A stretch of DNA of 64,000 bases, taken from contig NZ_QPEJ01000018.1 of the NCBI RefSeq assembly GCF_003335085.1, positions 62,001 through 126,000 of the forward strand, read 5' to 3'. Below, piece by piece: positions 35,699 to 43,591 of this stretch. Position 1 is the first letter of the stretch. Every line of letters begins with the position of its first letter. Position numbers and translations under genes: made by a program. Under the pieces are notes generated by a model. That model was not told the origin of the DNA. It ran no database searches and saw only the letters and a list, made by a program, of their open reading frames with translations. This DNA comes from Polaribacter sp. WD7. Lineage in GTDB: Bacteria > Bacteroidota > Bacteroidia > Flavobacteriales > Flavobacteriaceae.

Positions 35699-35935
35699 TT
35701 ACTTTTTTGCTTCTTCTATATAGCTTACTGCTTGACCAACTGTACCAATGTTTTCTGCTTGGTCATCTGGAATTTGGATGTCAAATTCTTTTTCGAACTC
35801 CATAATTAACTCTACAGTATCTAAAGAATCCGCTCCTAAATCATTAGTAAAGCTTGCTTCTGCAGTTACTTCGTTATCGTCTACTCCTAATTTGTCTACG
35901 ATAATAGCTTTTACTCTTGATGCAATGTCTGACAT
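35699..35935 (-). CDS. acpP: Acyl carrier protein
   Basis: The product has 78 residues. The phosphopantetheine attachment Ser lies in [20 protein letters not shown] (about residue 36), the standard housekeeping motif. It carries growing acyl chains for fatty acid synthesis. It is the first gene of acpP-fabF-rnc and has a promoter-like -7 box 32 bases upstream. Confidence 0.97.
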   Translation of the reverse strand: MSDIASRVKAIIVDKLGVDDNEVTAEASFTNDLGADSLDTVELIMEFEKEFDIQIPDDQAENIGTVGQAVSYIEEAKK

Positions 35936-35967
35936 AATTTTCTGTTTTTTAAAATTTAAATCGGGGA

Positions 35968-35975
35968 CAAAAATA
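35968..35975 (-). promoter_or_regulatory. Candidate -7 box for acpP-fabF-rnc (TATTTTTG)
   Basis: Minus-strand TATTTTTG matches TANNTTTG exactly and would give a leader of about 27 bases to the acpP ATG. No TTG is present at 17-23 bases upstream, so the -33 element is weak. Confidence 0.4.
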
Positions 35976-36109
35976 CAAATCTTTATAATTATAACTAATA
36001 TTTGTCCTAAAAATGATTACTAAAAGTAAAGAAATTATTTGAATCTTCCTTTTAAATCTATCATTTTGTTAATAATTATTCTTTTTTTTGTAACCTAGAT
36101 TTATAGTAT

Positions 36110-36682
36110 ATGAAGCGTATTGTTGTTTTTGCTTCTGGTTCTGGTTCGAACGCAGAAAACATTATAAAGTATTTTAATCAAACTAAAACAGCCATTGTTA
36201 CTCAAGTGCTGTGTAACAATGAACATGCCAAAGTTTTTAAAAGATGCGAAAGCCTTGGGATAGCATGTCTCCATTTTAATAGAAATGAGTTTTTTAAAAC
36301 AGATGTAATTTTGACCCTTTTGCAAGAAAAAGCAGACTATATTATTCTTGCTGGTTTTTTATGGAAAATTCCTGAAAAAATCATTGATGCTTTTCCTAAT
36401 AAAATAATTAATGTGCATCCAGCTTTGTTACCAAAGTATGGAGGTAAAGGGATGTATGGTGCTCATGTGCATAAAGCTGTAGCAGCAAATAACGAAACTG
36501 AAACTGGAATTACCATACATTATGTAAATGAAAATTATGATGAGGGTGCTATCATTTTTCAAGCAAAGACTAATTTAAACACTCAAGACACTCCAGAAAC
36601 TATTGCTGCTAAAATTCATATTTTAGAACAACAGTATTTCCCAAAAGTTATTGAAGAAGTTATTGCATCTCAAAATGGCTAA
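36110..36682 (+). CDS. purN: Phosphoribosylglycinamide formyltransferase
   Basis: The product has 190 residues; it transfers a formyl group from 10-formyl-tetrahydrofolate to GAR in purine synthesis. Motifs: ASGSGSNAENIIKYF at residue 6 (phosphate-binding loop), the catalytic IINVHPALLPKYGG near 98 (Asn and His) and ITIHYVNENYDEGAIIFQ near 133 (catalytic Asp). It is transcribed divergently from acpP, and its end overlaps the RNase HI gene by 8 bases. Confidence 0.95.
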   Translation: MKRIVVFASGSGSNAENIIKYFNQTKTAIVTQVLCNNEHAKVFKRCESLGIACLHFNRNEFFKTDVILTLLQEKADYIILAGFLWKIPEKIIDAFPNKIINVHPALLPKYGGKGMYGAHVHKAVAANNETETGITIHYVNENYDEGAIIFQAKTNLNTQDTPETIAAKIHILEQQYFPKVIEEVIASQNG

Positions 36683-37310
36683 AAAGAAATTTTATGTAGT
36701 TTGGAAGGGAAGGAAAACGGGTGTTTTTACTTCTTGGAATGTATGCAAACGTCAAATTGATGGTTTTGAAGGTGCGCAATACAAATCTTTTACCAGTCTA
36801 GACGAGGCTGAAATTGCAGCTTCTAAAACTTTTGAAGATTATAAAGGTAAAAACACTAAAAAACCTGTTTTATCTTCTTTTGAAAAAGAAAAATATGGCA
36901 ACCCTAATTTAGAAAGTATTGCCGTAGATGCTGCATGTTCAGGAAATCCCGGAAAACTAGAATATAGAGGTGTTCTAACGCATAATCAAAAAGAAATTTT
37001 TAGAAAAGGTCCATTTGAAAAAGGTACTAATAATATTGGTGAATTTTTAGCCTTAGTGCATGGTATTGCTTTTTTAAAACAAAGAAATAAAGGAAATATT
37101 CCCATTTATTCAGATTCTAAAATTGCCATGAGTTGGATTACACAAAAACGCTGTAAAACCAACATCAACTTTGATGCTTCTAACAAAGAACTCTTAGAAC
37201 TCATTAAAAGAGCTGAAAAATGGCTGAAAGAGAACACTTTTAAAAACCCTATTCTAAAATGGGAAACCAAAGCTTGGGGAGAAATTCCTGCTGACTTTGG
37301 GCGGAAGTAG
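36675..37310 (+). CDS. rnhA: Ribonuclease HI with N-terminal viroplasmin domain
   Basis: The product has 211 residues from the ATG at 36675 (MAKKKFYVVWKGRKTGVFTS), which overlaps the purN stop; an in-frame ATG at 36651 would add 8 unlikely residues. The N-terminal 45 residues are a viroplasmin/caulimovirus-type RNA-DNA hybrid-binding domain (GRKTGVFTSWNVCKRQIDGF). The RNase H fold follows, with Asp in AVDAACSGNPG, Glu in NNIGEFLALVHG, Asp in IYSDSKIAMSW and Asp in IPADFGRK. It removes RNA from RNA-DNA hybrids. Confidence 0.92.
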   Translation: MAKKKFYVVWKGRKTGVFTSWNVCKRQIDGFEGAQYKSFTSLDEAEIAASKTFEDYKGKNTKKPVLSSFEKEKYGNPNLESIAVDAACSGNPGKLEYRGVLTHNQKEIFRKGPFEKGTNNIGEFLALVHGIAFLKQRNKGNIPIYSDSKIAMSWITQKRCKTNINFDASNKELLELIKRAEKWLKENTFKNPILKWETKAWGEIPADFGRK

Positions 37311-37364
37311 ATTGGGTTGGTTTTGGGTAATTTTATGTAATTAAAGAATTAAAAAGTTCCCATA

Positions 37365-37535
37365 TTAAAACTCATAATTATCTAAAACAATAGATGTATA
37401 TGAATTTTTGGCCCCAACTTTGTAATCTAAATTTAAATCTAGAAAATTATCAAAGGCATTATTGTAATCTATAATAGACAAATCATACGAAAAACTAAAT
37501 GATAATTTTGTTTCCTTTTGCTGATCAAAAATATT
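37365..37535 (-). pseudogene. Possible C-terminal coding remnant, unrecognised
   Basis: A 56-codon open stretch on the minus strand with no start codon reads like real protein (for example SFSYDLSIIDYNNAFDNFLD and YKVGAKNSYTSIVLDNYEF) and ends at a stop at 37365-37367. It is bounded upstream by an in-frame stop at 37536-37538. I do not recognise the family; the alternating polar/hydrophobic pattern would suit a beta-strand-rich protein. Confidence 0.3.
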
Positions 37536-37710
37536 TTAAAATTCTAAATGATTTAACAAGTCTAAAATTCTATAAAAAACTTGTAGAAAAAGGCTTACTT
37601 TTAAGACATTCTTTACTTGTCATGTCTTGGCTCATATAGATATTAGTTTTAAGTTAGAAATGGTTTTGTAGTTTTGTACTTCTTAATTCCGTAAGCGGAG
37701 GTTTTTTTAT

Positions 37711-37754
37711 CAGTAAGCAGTAAGCAGTAAGCAGTAAGCAGTAAGCAGTAAGCA
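37711..37754 (+). repeat. Heptanucleotide tandem repeat (CAGTAAG)x6
   Basis: Six perfect head-to-tail copies of CAGTAAG (37711-37752) plus a partial CA. A lone related GTAAGC lies 20 bases upstream. Such short repeats in non-coding gaps can change length by slippage. Confidence 0.9.
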
Positions 37755-37914
37755 AAATTAAAATTTTAACTAAAAAGTTTTACTTTAAACTTACCACTTA
37801 CTAAATTATCAGCTTTTATTTGAAGGATACATTTTTTTCATAGCAATTGTTCCCACATGACAAATTTGATGTTTTTTTTTATTTCCTCAAAAAATAGGCT
37901 TTCTCTTTTTCGAC

Positions 37915-37957
37915 TAACGGAAAACCGTGAGGTAATTTTTCTCACGGTTTTCCGTTA
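37915..37957. repeat. Perfect 17-base-pair inverted repeat upstream of the XRE gene
   Basis: Arms 37915-37931 (TAACGGAAAACCGTGAG) and 37941-37957 are exact reverse complements with a 9-base loop. No T run follows on either strand, so it is not a typical terminator. It ends 15 bases before the -33 TTG of the XRE promoter. Each arm also contains an internal CGGAAAACCG palindrome. It could be an operator or a mobile hairpin element. Confidence 0.75.
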
Positions 37958-37972
37958 ATCCAAAATGGAAAG

Positions 37973-38001
37973 TTGAAAAATCCATTTTTGCATTATATTT
38001 G
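37973..38001 (+). promoter_or_regulatory. Promoter of the XRE gene (TTG-N18-TATATTTG)
   Basis: TTG at 37973-37975, an 18-base spacer and TATATTTG at 37994-38001 match the Bacteroidota consensus exactly. Predicted start about 38007, 17 bases before the ATG. Confidence 0.65.
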
Positions 38002-38023
38002 ATGTCGATTAAGAAAAAGCAGA

Positions 38024-38254
38024 ATGAAAGAAAAAATATCAGTTGAAGCACTTCAATCTAAGTCGTACGATGTTTTGTCTAAAATTGTCAAGAGAAGAAA
38101 AGAACTAGGTATTTCTCAAACCCAACTAGCACATCAACTTAACATGACTATTAGTGGTTATTTTAAGGTAGAAAAGGGAGAGTCTAAACTAGATTTAATG
38201 CGTTTATTTGAGATTGCACATTATCTAAACATTGATGCAAAAGATCTTTTTTAA
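38024..38254 (+). CDS. XRE-family helix-turn-helix regulator
   Basis: The product has 76 residues, a single HTH_3/Cro-type domain: LGISQTQLAHQLNMTISGYF (about residues 26-45) followed by KVEKGESKLDLMRLFEIAHY and LNIDAKDLF. There is no partner toxin gene beside it, so an antitoxin role is not supported. The large inverted repeat at 37915-37957 sits directly upstream and may be its own operator (inference). It has a terminator shared with sdhB. Confidence 0.85.
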   Translation: MKEKISVEALQSKSYDVLSKIVKRRKELGISQTQLAHQLNMTISGYFKVEKGESKLDLMRLFEIAHYLNIDAKDLF

Positions 38255-38258
38255 ATAA

Positions 38259-38290
38259 AAAACCCTACAACTTAAAAGCTGTAGGGTTTT
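38259..38290. terminator. Bidirectional terminator between the XRE gene and sdhB
   Basis: Arms AAAACCCTACA (38259-38269) and TGTAGGGTTTT (38280-38290) pair perfectly over 11 bases with a 10-base loop, flanked by an A run and a T run. It is 4 bases past the XRE stop and 22 bases past the sdhB stop. Confidence 0.85.
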
Positions 38291-38312
38291 ATTTAATCTA
38301 TTCTATTGTAAA

Positions 38313-39053
38313 TTAGATAGACGCTTTCATCAATTCTCTATTCATTCTTGCGATGTTATCTAAAGAAATTCCTTTAGGGCATTCAACCTCACAAGCTCCA
38401 GTATTGGTACAATTTCCAAAACCTTCTAAATCCATTTGAGCTACCATATTTTTAACACGGTCTGCAGCTTCTACTTGCCCTTGTGGCAACAACGCATATT
38501 GCGATACTTTTGCCCCCACAAATAACATTGCAGATGAGTTTTTACAAGTTGCTACGCACGCTCCGCAACCAATACAAGTTGCTGCGTCCATTGCTGTATC
38601 TGCAGCTTCTTTAGCAATAGGAATTGCATTTGCATCTTGTGTATTACCAGAAGTATTTACAGAAATATAACCCCCTGCATGTTGAATTCTATCAAAAGCA
38701 GAACGATCTACAGCTAAGTCTTTAATTACAGGAAAAGCTGCTGCTCTCCATGGTTCAATCGTAATGGTATCACCATCTTTAAACATACGCATGTGTAACT
38801 GACAAGTGGTAACGCCTCTATCAGGACCATGAGCTTCTCCATTGATGTACATAGAACACATACCACAAATACCTTCTCTACAATCATGATCAAAAGCAAC
38901 TGGCTCTTCTCCTTTAGAAATCAATTCTTCGTTTAAAACGTCCATCATTTCTAAAAAAGACATGTGCTCTGAAATATCAGATATTTTGTAATCCACCATT
39001 TGACCCTTTGAACTAGCGTCTTTCTGTCTCCAAATTTTTAGTGTTAAATTCAT
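38313..39053 (-). CDS. sdhB: Succinate dehydrogenase / fumarate reductase iron-sulfur subunit
   Basis: The product has 246 residues. It carries the [2Fe-2S] ligands Cys58, Cys63, Cys66 and Cys84 (CREGICGMC...TTCQLH), the [4Fe-4S] motif [15 protein letters not shown] (about 158) and the [3Fe-4S] motif [16 protein letters not shown] (about 215). It passes electrons from SdhA to the membrane subunit. It is the last gene of the sdhC-sdhA-sdhB operon; a 79-base repeat-rich spacer separates it from sdhA. Confidence 0.95.
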   Translation of the reverse strand: MNLTLKIWRQKDASSKGQMVDYKISDISEHMSFLEMMDVLNEELISKGEEPVAFDHDCREGICGMCSMYINGEAHGPDRGVTTCQLHMRMFKDGDTITIEPWRAAAFPVIKDLAVDRSAFDRIQHAGGYISVNTSGNTQDANAIPIAKEAADTAMDAATCIGCGACVATCKNSSAMLFVGAKVSQYALLPQGQVEAADRVKNMVAQMDLEGFGNCTNTGACEVECPKGISLDNIARMNRELMKASI

Positions 39054-39065
39054 ATCTTTTAGTTT

Positions 39066-39129
39066 TTGGTTTCTAGTTGTTTGTTGTTAGTTTTTGTTTC
39101 CAGAAACCAACAACCATCAACCATCAACT
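39066..39129. repeat. Repeat-rich spacer between sdhA and sdhB
   Basis: It contains a 9-base inverted repeat (TTGGTTTCT at 39066-39074, AGAAACCAA at 39102-39110) and heptamer copies CAACCAT at 39111-39117 and 39118-39124 followed by partial CAACT. It might form an mRNA hairpin that modulates sdhB expression; no function is demonstrated. Confidence 0.5.
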
Positions 39130-39132
39130 ATA

Positions 39133-41130
39133 TTATTTATAACTTCTTTCTTTTACTTCTATATTCTCGTATACCAAATCTTCTTTATGCAAAACAGCAT
39201 CTTTTGGTTCTCCTTTATACTCCCAAGCAGAAACGAATTGATATTCTTTTAAACGTTTTGCCTCTCCTTCTTCTGTCTGGTGTTCTTCTCTAAAATGACC
39301 TCCTGCAGATTCTTCTCTTACTAAAGCATCTTTTGCAAACAACTCTCCTAACTCCAAAAAGTCCGCTACACGACCTGCTTTGGCCAATTGCTCATTAAAT
39401 TCGTTAGCTTCTCCAGGTACAGTTACATTTTCCCAGAAATCTTTACGTAAGGCAGAAATCTCTTCAATAGCTTCTTTTAGTCCAGCTTCGTTACGAGACA
39501 TCCCACATTTGTCCCACATGATTTTACCTAATTTTTTGTGGTAATAATCTACAGAATGCGTTCCTTTATTATTTACAAAGAAATCAATGCGTTTTTTAAC
39601 TTCAGCTTCAGCTTTGTCAAATTCTGGAGTTTCCGTAGAAATTTTTCCAGTTCTAATATCATCAGCTAAATAATCTCCAATAGTATATGGTAATACAAAA
39701 TAACCATCAGCTAAACCTTGCATTAAAGCAGAGGCCCCCAATCTGTTTGCACCATGATCAGAAAAGTTTGCCTCTCCAATGGCATAACAACCAGGTATAG
39801 TAGTCATCAAATTATAATCAACCCAAATACCACCCATAGTATAGTGTACTGCTGGATAAATCATCATTGGTGTTTCATACGGATTTTCATCAACAATCTT
39901 TTCATACATTTGAAACAGGTTACCGTATTTTGCTTCAACAATTTTCTGACCTAATTCATATATTTTAGCATCAGAAGGATTGTTAATATTTTGAATTTTT
40001 GCCTGCTCTGTTCCATAACGAACAATAGCCGCTGCAAAATCTAAATAGACTGCCTCACCTGTTGCATTAACTCCATAACCAGCATCACAACGTTCTTTTG
40101 CGGCTCTAGATGCAACATCACGAGGTACTAGGTTACCAAACGCAGGGTAACGTCTTTCTAAATAATAATCTCTATCTTCTTCTTTTAGATCCGTAGGCTT
40201 TAATTTACCTGCTCTAATAGCTTCAACATCTTTTAAATGTTTAGGTACCCAAATACGTCCGTCATTACGTAACGATTCTGACATCAACGTTAATTTAGAT
40301 TGATAATCTCCAGAACGTGGAATACAAGTTGGGTGAATTTGTGTATAACAAGGATTTGCAAAATATGCTCCTTTTTTATGAATTTTCCAAGAAGCAGTTA
40401 CATTAGAACCCATTGCGTTGGTTGATAAGAAATATACGTTTCCGTATCCACCAGAAGCAATAACAACTGCGTGCGCAGAATGACGCTCTATTTCTCCTGT
40501 TACTAAGTTTCTGGCGATAATTCCTCTTGCTTTTCCATCAACCACAACAACGTCTAACATTTCATGTCTGTTAAACATTTCTATTTTACCACGAGCAATT
40601 TGTCTGTTCATTGCAGAGTAAGCTCCTAATAATAATTGCTGACCTGTTTGCCCTTTTGCATAAAAAGTTCTAGATACTAAAACTCCACCAAAAGAACGGT
40701 TATCAAGCAATCCACCATAATCACGTGCAAAAGGAACACCCTGTGCCACACATTGATCAATAATATTGGCAGAAACCTCAGCCAAACGATATACGTTTGC
40801 TTCACGAGATCGGTAATCTCCTCCTTTTACTGTATCGTAGAACAATCTATAGGTAGAGTCTCCATCTCCTTGATAATTTTTTGCTGCGTTAATTCCACCT
40901 TGAGCTGCAATTGAGTGTGCTCTTCGTGGAGAATCTTGATAAGCAAATGCTTTTACATTGTAGCCTAACTCTGCTAACGTTGCAGAAGCAGAACCACCTG
41001 CTAAACCTGTACCAACTACAATTACATCTATATGACGTTTGTTGGCAGGGTTTACTAAGTTAATTTTGTCTTTATAAGTTGTCCATTTATCTTTTAATGG
41101 ACCTTGAGGTACTTTTGAATCTAAAGCCAT
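39133..41130 (-). CDS. sdhA: Succinate dehydrogenase / fumarate reductase flavoprotein subunit
   Basis: The product has 665 residues, the length of the epsilon/Bacteroidota-type complex II. The FAD-binding [19 protein letters not shown] (about residue 38), the covalent-FAD histidine in [16 protein letters not shown] (about 70), the active-site region [15 protein letters not shown] (about 260), and [12 protein letters not shown] plus [20 protein letters not shown] (about 420-470) are all present. It oxidises succinate to fumarate on the inner face of the membrane. It is 11 bases downstream of sdhC. Confidence 0.96.
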   Translation of the reverse strand: MALDSKVPQGPLKDKWTTYKDKINLVNPANKRHIDVIVVGTGLAGGSASATLAELGYNVKAFAYQDSPRRAHSIAAQGGINAAKNYQGDGDSTYRLFYDTVKGGDYRSREANVYRLAEVSANIIDQCVAQGVPFARDYGGLLDNRSFGGVLVSRTFYAKGQTGQQLLLGAYSAMNRQIARGKIEMFNRHEMLDVVVVDGKARGIIARNLVTGEIERHSAHAVVIASGGYGNVYFLSTNAMGSNVTASWKIHKKGAYFANPCYTQIHPTCIPRSGDYQSKLTLMSESLRNDGRIWVPKHLKDVEAIRAGKLKPTDLKEEDRDYYLERRYPAFGNLVPRDVASRAAKERCDAGYGVNATGEAVYLDFAAAIVRYGTEQAKIQNINNPSDAKIYELGQKIVEAKYGNLFQMYEKIVDENPYETPMMIYPAVHYTMGGIWVDYNLMTTIPGCYAIGEANFSDHGANRLGASALMQGLADGYFVLPYTIGDYLADDIRTGKISTETPEFDKAEAEVKKRIDFFVNNKGTHSVDYYHKKLGKIMWDKCGMSRNEAGLKEAIEEISALRKDFWENVTVPGEANEFNEQLAKAGRVADFLELGELFAKDALVREESAGGHFREEHQTEEGEAKRLKEYQFVSAWEYKGEPKDAVLHKEDLVYENIEVKERSYK

Positions 41131-41141
41131 AATGTTTAAGA

Positions 41142-41816
41142 TTAATGGTTAAAGTGATGATATAGTGCTATAAATATAAATCCTAGAGGTATCAGTATAG
41201 AATACGCTACCCCCACTTTTTCTAGTTTTTTTCTTAAAGAGGCAGCTCCTACAGATTGAAATGCAGAAGTAAAACCGTGTGCCAAATGCAACCCTAAAAA
41301 AACAAACGCTACAACGTACGCTATAACTCTTGCTGGATTTACAAATTTGTGCACCAGTTCTTCATGATAACGGTACCCTTCTACTCCTTGTACTGTTCCA
41401 GACCAATCTCCTTGAATAAATTTTGTATTGATTTCTGGAAACCAAAAATCTATAAAATGCAATGCTATAAATGCTAAAATGGTAAGCCCACTCCAAATCA
41501 TATTTCTACTAAACCAAGTAGAATTTGCAGCTCCATTGTTTTTAGCATATCCTGCCCCGTTTGCTTTTTTGTTTTTTAGCTCTAAAATAAAACCCATTAC
41601 AAAATGGAAAACCACTGCAAAAATTAATACAGGTTGTAACGCAAATTGTACTAATGGATTTGTACCCATAAAGTGAGAAACCTCATTAAAAAGCTCTGGG
41701 CTAAAAACAGATAAAGTATTTATTGCCAAATGTTGTAGCAAAAATATCATCAGAAAGAAGGCCGATAAAGCCATCGACACTTTTCTTCCGATAGAAGATT
41801 TAAAAAATCCGCTCAT
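41142..41816 (-). CDS. sdhC: Succinate dehydrogenase cytochrome b subunit
   Basis: The product has 224 residues from the ATG at 41816 ([20 protein letters not shown]). The in-frame TTG at 41843 lies inside the -7 box of the promoter, so it cannot be the start. About five transmembrane helices with histidines in [24 protein letters not shown] and LHLAHGF fit the di-heme cytochrome b558 type of one-subunit anchor. It anchors SdhAB and reduces menaquinone. It is the first gene of the operon. Confidence 0.93.
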   Translation of the reverse strand: MSGFFKSSIGRKVSMALSAFFLMIFLLQHLAINTLSVFSPELFNEVSHFMGTNPLVQFALQPVLIFAVVFHFVMGFILELKNKKANGAGYAKNNGAANSTWFSRNMIWSGLTILAFIALHFIDFWFPEINTKFIQGDWSGTVQGVEGYRYHEELVHKFVNPARVIAYVVAFVFLGLHLAHGFTSAFQSVGAASLRKKLEKVGVAYSILIPLGFIFIALYHHFNH

Positions 41817-41840
41817 TGTATAAGTAGTTAAAATTTTACA

Positions 41841-41871
41841 CAAAAATAAGGTTAAACTACTTGCTTAACAA
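41841..41871 (-). promoter_or_regulatory. Promoter of sdhCAB (TTG-N20-TATTTTTG)
   Basis: On the minus strand, TTG (41871-41869), a 20-base spacer and TATTTTTG (41848-41841) match the Bacteroidota promoter consensus exactly. Predicted transcript start near 41834, 18 bases before the sdhC ATG. Confidence 0.65.
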
Positions 41872-41914
41872 ACTTTGCGAACTATTTTGTTTGGTATTTA
41901 GAATTGTTATAAAT

Positions 41915-41946
41915 AAAAATATACGTATTTAAATACGTATATTTTT
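41915..41946 (-). terminator. Perfect 32-base palindrome, terminator of the PKS-cluster operon
   Basis: Arms 41915-41930 (AAAAATATACGTATTT) and 41931-41946 are exact reverse complements with no spacer, so the hairpin loop comes from the centre TTTAAA. It ends 10 bases beyond the stop of the DUF6973-like gene and carries T runs on both sides. It could also be a regulator site of the divergently placed sdhC promoter 44 bases away. Confidence 0.7.
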
Positions 41947-41956
41947 AAGTATTTTA

Positions 41957-42574
41957 CTAAGTATTATTAGAACTGGTTAAACATTTATTATTTTTCCACT
42001 TCCCTTTTAATTGACTCTTAGCTATTCTTTTACCTTCACAAGTCAAAAAATTTCCTTTTTTATCTTTTTTGATAATTTTCATCTCTCCTTTCTTGATTGC
42101 GTTTATAATCTTATAAATTAACGCTTTTCTAGTTAAACCACTATTTCTAGAGATCAATTTTAATCCTTGTTCATTGTTGTGTAAATCCATTTCTGAAGAA
42201 ATTTCATCTGGCACAACTCCGTCTTCTAATTTATTTTTTTTAAAGGTCAAATAATTCTCTTTTTCATGAGCTTTTCCTAAAGAGCGGGCAGCTTTTTCTC
42301 CTATTTCTTGGTGCAACCTTGCCATCCAATATGCATGCCTAAAAGCATCTACTTGACCCCCAGATTTATCGCCATCTAACAAAATTGTTTTAGCAATAGA
42401 GTCTGATACTCTATTGGTTTCTTTAGATATTGCTAACGATTTTTTTGCTTTAAAAGGATGAAACAATACCCAAGTTCTTTTTGGAGGCGATAGTTCAAAA
42501 AAACTTTTAAAACTAGATTGAGCATTTACATTCATACATACTAGAATTATGAATAAAAAAAGGACTTTTTTCAT
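41957..42574 (-). CDS. Secreted DUF6973-like protein
   Basis: The product has 205 residues with a signal peptide ending near NVNAQ. The core is histidine- and aspartate-rich: GGQVDAFRHAYWMARLHQEI (about residues 73-92), LGKAHEKENY and MDLHNNEQGLKLI (about 130-142). This pattern (DAFRHAYWNA...G...AHE...MDLHNN) is the one described for DUF6973, whose activity is unknown; the conserved H, D and E look like a metal-dependent active site. It is the last gene before the terminator and 7 bases from the Gre-like gene. Confidence 0.6.
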   Translation of the reverse strand: MKKVLFLFIILVCMNVNAQSSFKSFFELSPPKRTWVLFHPFKAKKSLAISKETNRVSDSIAKTILLDGDKSGGQVDAFRHAYWMARLHQEIGEKAARSLGKAHEKENYLTFKKNKLEDGVVPDEISSEMDLHNNEQGLKLISRNSGLTRKALIYKIINAIKKGEMKIIKKDKKGNFLTCEGKRIAKSQLKGKWKNNKCLTSSNNT

Positions 42575-42581
42575 ACGTTAA

Positions 42582-43031
42582 TTAGATGATTTCTTTAATT
42601 TCAATAGTTTGGGCATTCAAAGTTAACACGTCTCCCTTTTGTTTTCCTAACAATAATTTACCTATTGGAGATGAAACAGAAATTGCATAATACTCCTCGT
42701 CAAAGGCAACTAGTTTACCCGCTGAAATTACTAAAAAATAATTTGCTTTATCGGTTTTAATGATACTGCCCAAATGCGCATTTTTAGTAGTTTTGGTAAT
42801 ATTAATTTTTGACAAGATTTGCTGCATTTGAGAAATGCCTACCAATTGTTGGCTTGCCTTTTCCATTTCTAACTGCAACATTGCTCTACCTGTTTCATGC
42901 TTATCACCCGCAGAACTTTTGGTTTCTGATTGTAAAGCTTTTTGATTGGATGATATGATTTCTTGAACTGTTTGTAAACGTTTGTCTACAAAATCTTTAC
43001 ATTTTTGGTACAATATTTCTTTAATTTCCAT
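42582..43031 (-). CDS. GreA/GreB-like transcription-factor-fold protein
   Basis: The product has 149 residues. An N-terminal coiled coil contains SSAGDKHETGRAMLQLEMEK (about residues 39-58), which resembles the GreA tip (GDLSENAEY). The C-terminal half ends with AISVSSPIGKLLLGKQKGD, which matches the Gre C-terminal domain (SPIGxALxGKxxGD). Such small relatives in flavobacteria are often mislabelled 3-oxoacyl-ACP synthase because they sit beside KS genes. It may bind the RNA polymerase secondary channel (inference). It lies 2 bases after the PPTase gene. Confidence 0.7.
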   Translation of the reverse strand: MEIKEILYQKCKDFVDKRLQTVQEIISSNQKALQSETKSSAGDKHETGRAMLQLEMEKASQQLVGISQMQQILSKINITKTTKNAHLGSIIKTDKANYFLVISAGKLVAFDEEYYAISVSSPIGKLLLGKQKGDVLTLNAQTIEIKEII

Positions 43032-43033
43032 AC

Positions 43034-43591
43034 CTAACCAATAATTGCATAAGCCCCATAATTTCCATGATGTGAAATTGTTATAGAATTAGGCATTTTG
43101 TTTTGTTGTTGATACAAATAAGGTATACCAATTTTATTTTTTTTGAGAGATACCTCTGCAGAAAAATGAGACAACACACTTTGCGTAATCATTTTGGTGG
43201 ATGACAAACAATTTTTAGTAAAAATAATTTTTGAAACCATTTTTTCTGATATATGCTTTTGCGCAATAGAATGTATGTAACCATCTGTTATACTGTATTT
43301 TATAACATAAACTTCTGACCCAATTTTTACAACACCTTCTGAATTTGAAAGATTTTTACACAAAAATTTTTGAGGTGCAAAAAAACGTTTTTGATATTTT
43401 TGAGTGTAGCATTTATAGGCCGCTTCTTTCATAGACCAAAACAACCAAACTTGCAGAAAAGGGTTTTTTGAAGTTAAGATAACTGTTTGTTCTTCTTCTG
43501 TAAATTGCTTTTGTAAAAAGCCTTTTCGTTGCCAATTGCTTTGGGTTTTTGCCAAATGTAAATCAACAATATCATTACCAATACTATGCAT
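43034..43591 (-). CDS. 4'-phosphopantetheinyl transferase superfamily protein
   Basis: The product has 185 residues. The AcpS/Sfp-type motifs IGNDIVDLHLA at residue 4 (metal-binding Asp) and WSMKEAAYKCY near 52 (Glu and Lys) are present. It converts an apo-ACP to its holo form by adding phosphopantetheine from CoA. Its start overlaps the upstream ACP gene by 8 bases, so the neighbouring ACP is its likely substrate. It is probably distinct from the housekeeping AcpS. Confidence 0.85.
   Translation of the reverse strand: MHSIGNDIVDLHLAKTQSNWQRKGFLQKQFTEEEQTVILTSKNPFLQVWLFWSMKEAAYKCYTQKYQKRFFAPQKFLCKNLSNSEGVVKIGSEVYVIKYSITDGYIHSIAQKHISEKMVSKIIFTKNCLSSTKMITQSVLSHFSAEVSLKKNKIGIPYLYQQQNKMPNSITISHHGNYGAYAIIG

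Larger units (their letters stand above)
37311..38023. other. 713-base gap with decayed coding sequence, repeats and a long hairpin
   Basis: There is no intact gene. It contains a coding-like remnant on the minus strand (37365-37535), a 46-codon plus-strand reading frame of doubtful reality (37499-37639), six heptamer repeats (37711-37752), a perfect 17-base-pair hairpin (37915-37957) and a good promoter (37973-38001) for the XRE gene. It is the least gene-like stretch of the window. Confidence 0.7.

Noticed and set aside
36651..36674. Longer start for the RNase HI gene
   Set aside because: The eight extra residues lie inside purN and the family start is at MAKKKFYVVWKG (36675).
37499..37639. 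A 46-codon plus-strand reading frame (MIILFPFADQKYFKILNDLT...)
   Set aside because: It is short, without recognisable features, and overlaps a more protein-like minus-strand remnant; likely chance.
37711..37754. Heptamer array as a CRISPR
   Set aside because: Units are 7 bases and contiguous with no spacers, and no cas genes are present.
37915..37957. Long hairpin as an intrinsic terminator
   Set aside because: Neither side carries a T run and it lies directly upstream of a promoter; an operator or repeat element fits better.
38024..38254. XRE protein as an antitoxin of a toxin-antitoxin pair
   Set aside because: No small toxin-like gene lies on either side; downstream is a terminator then sdhB.
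42582..43031. Annotation as 3-oxoacyl-ACP synthase
   Set aside because: The 149-residue protein lacks the ketosynthase fold and Cys-His-His residues; its C-terminal motif matches Gre factors.
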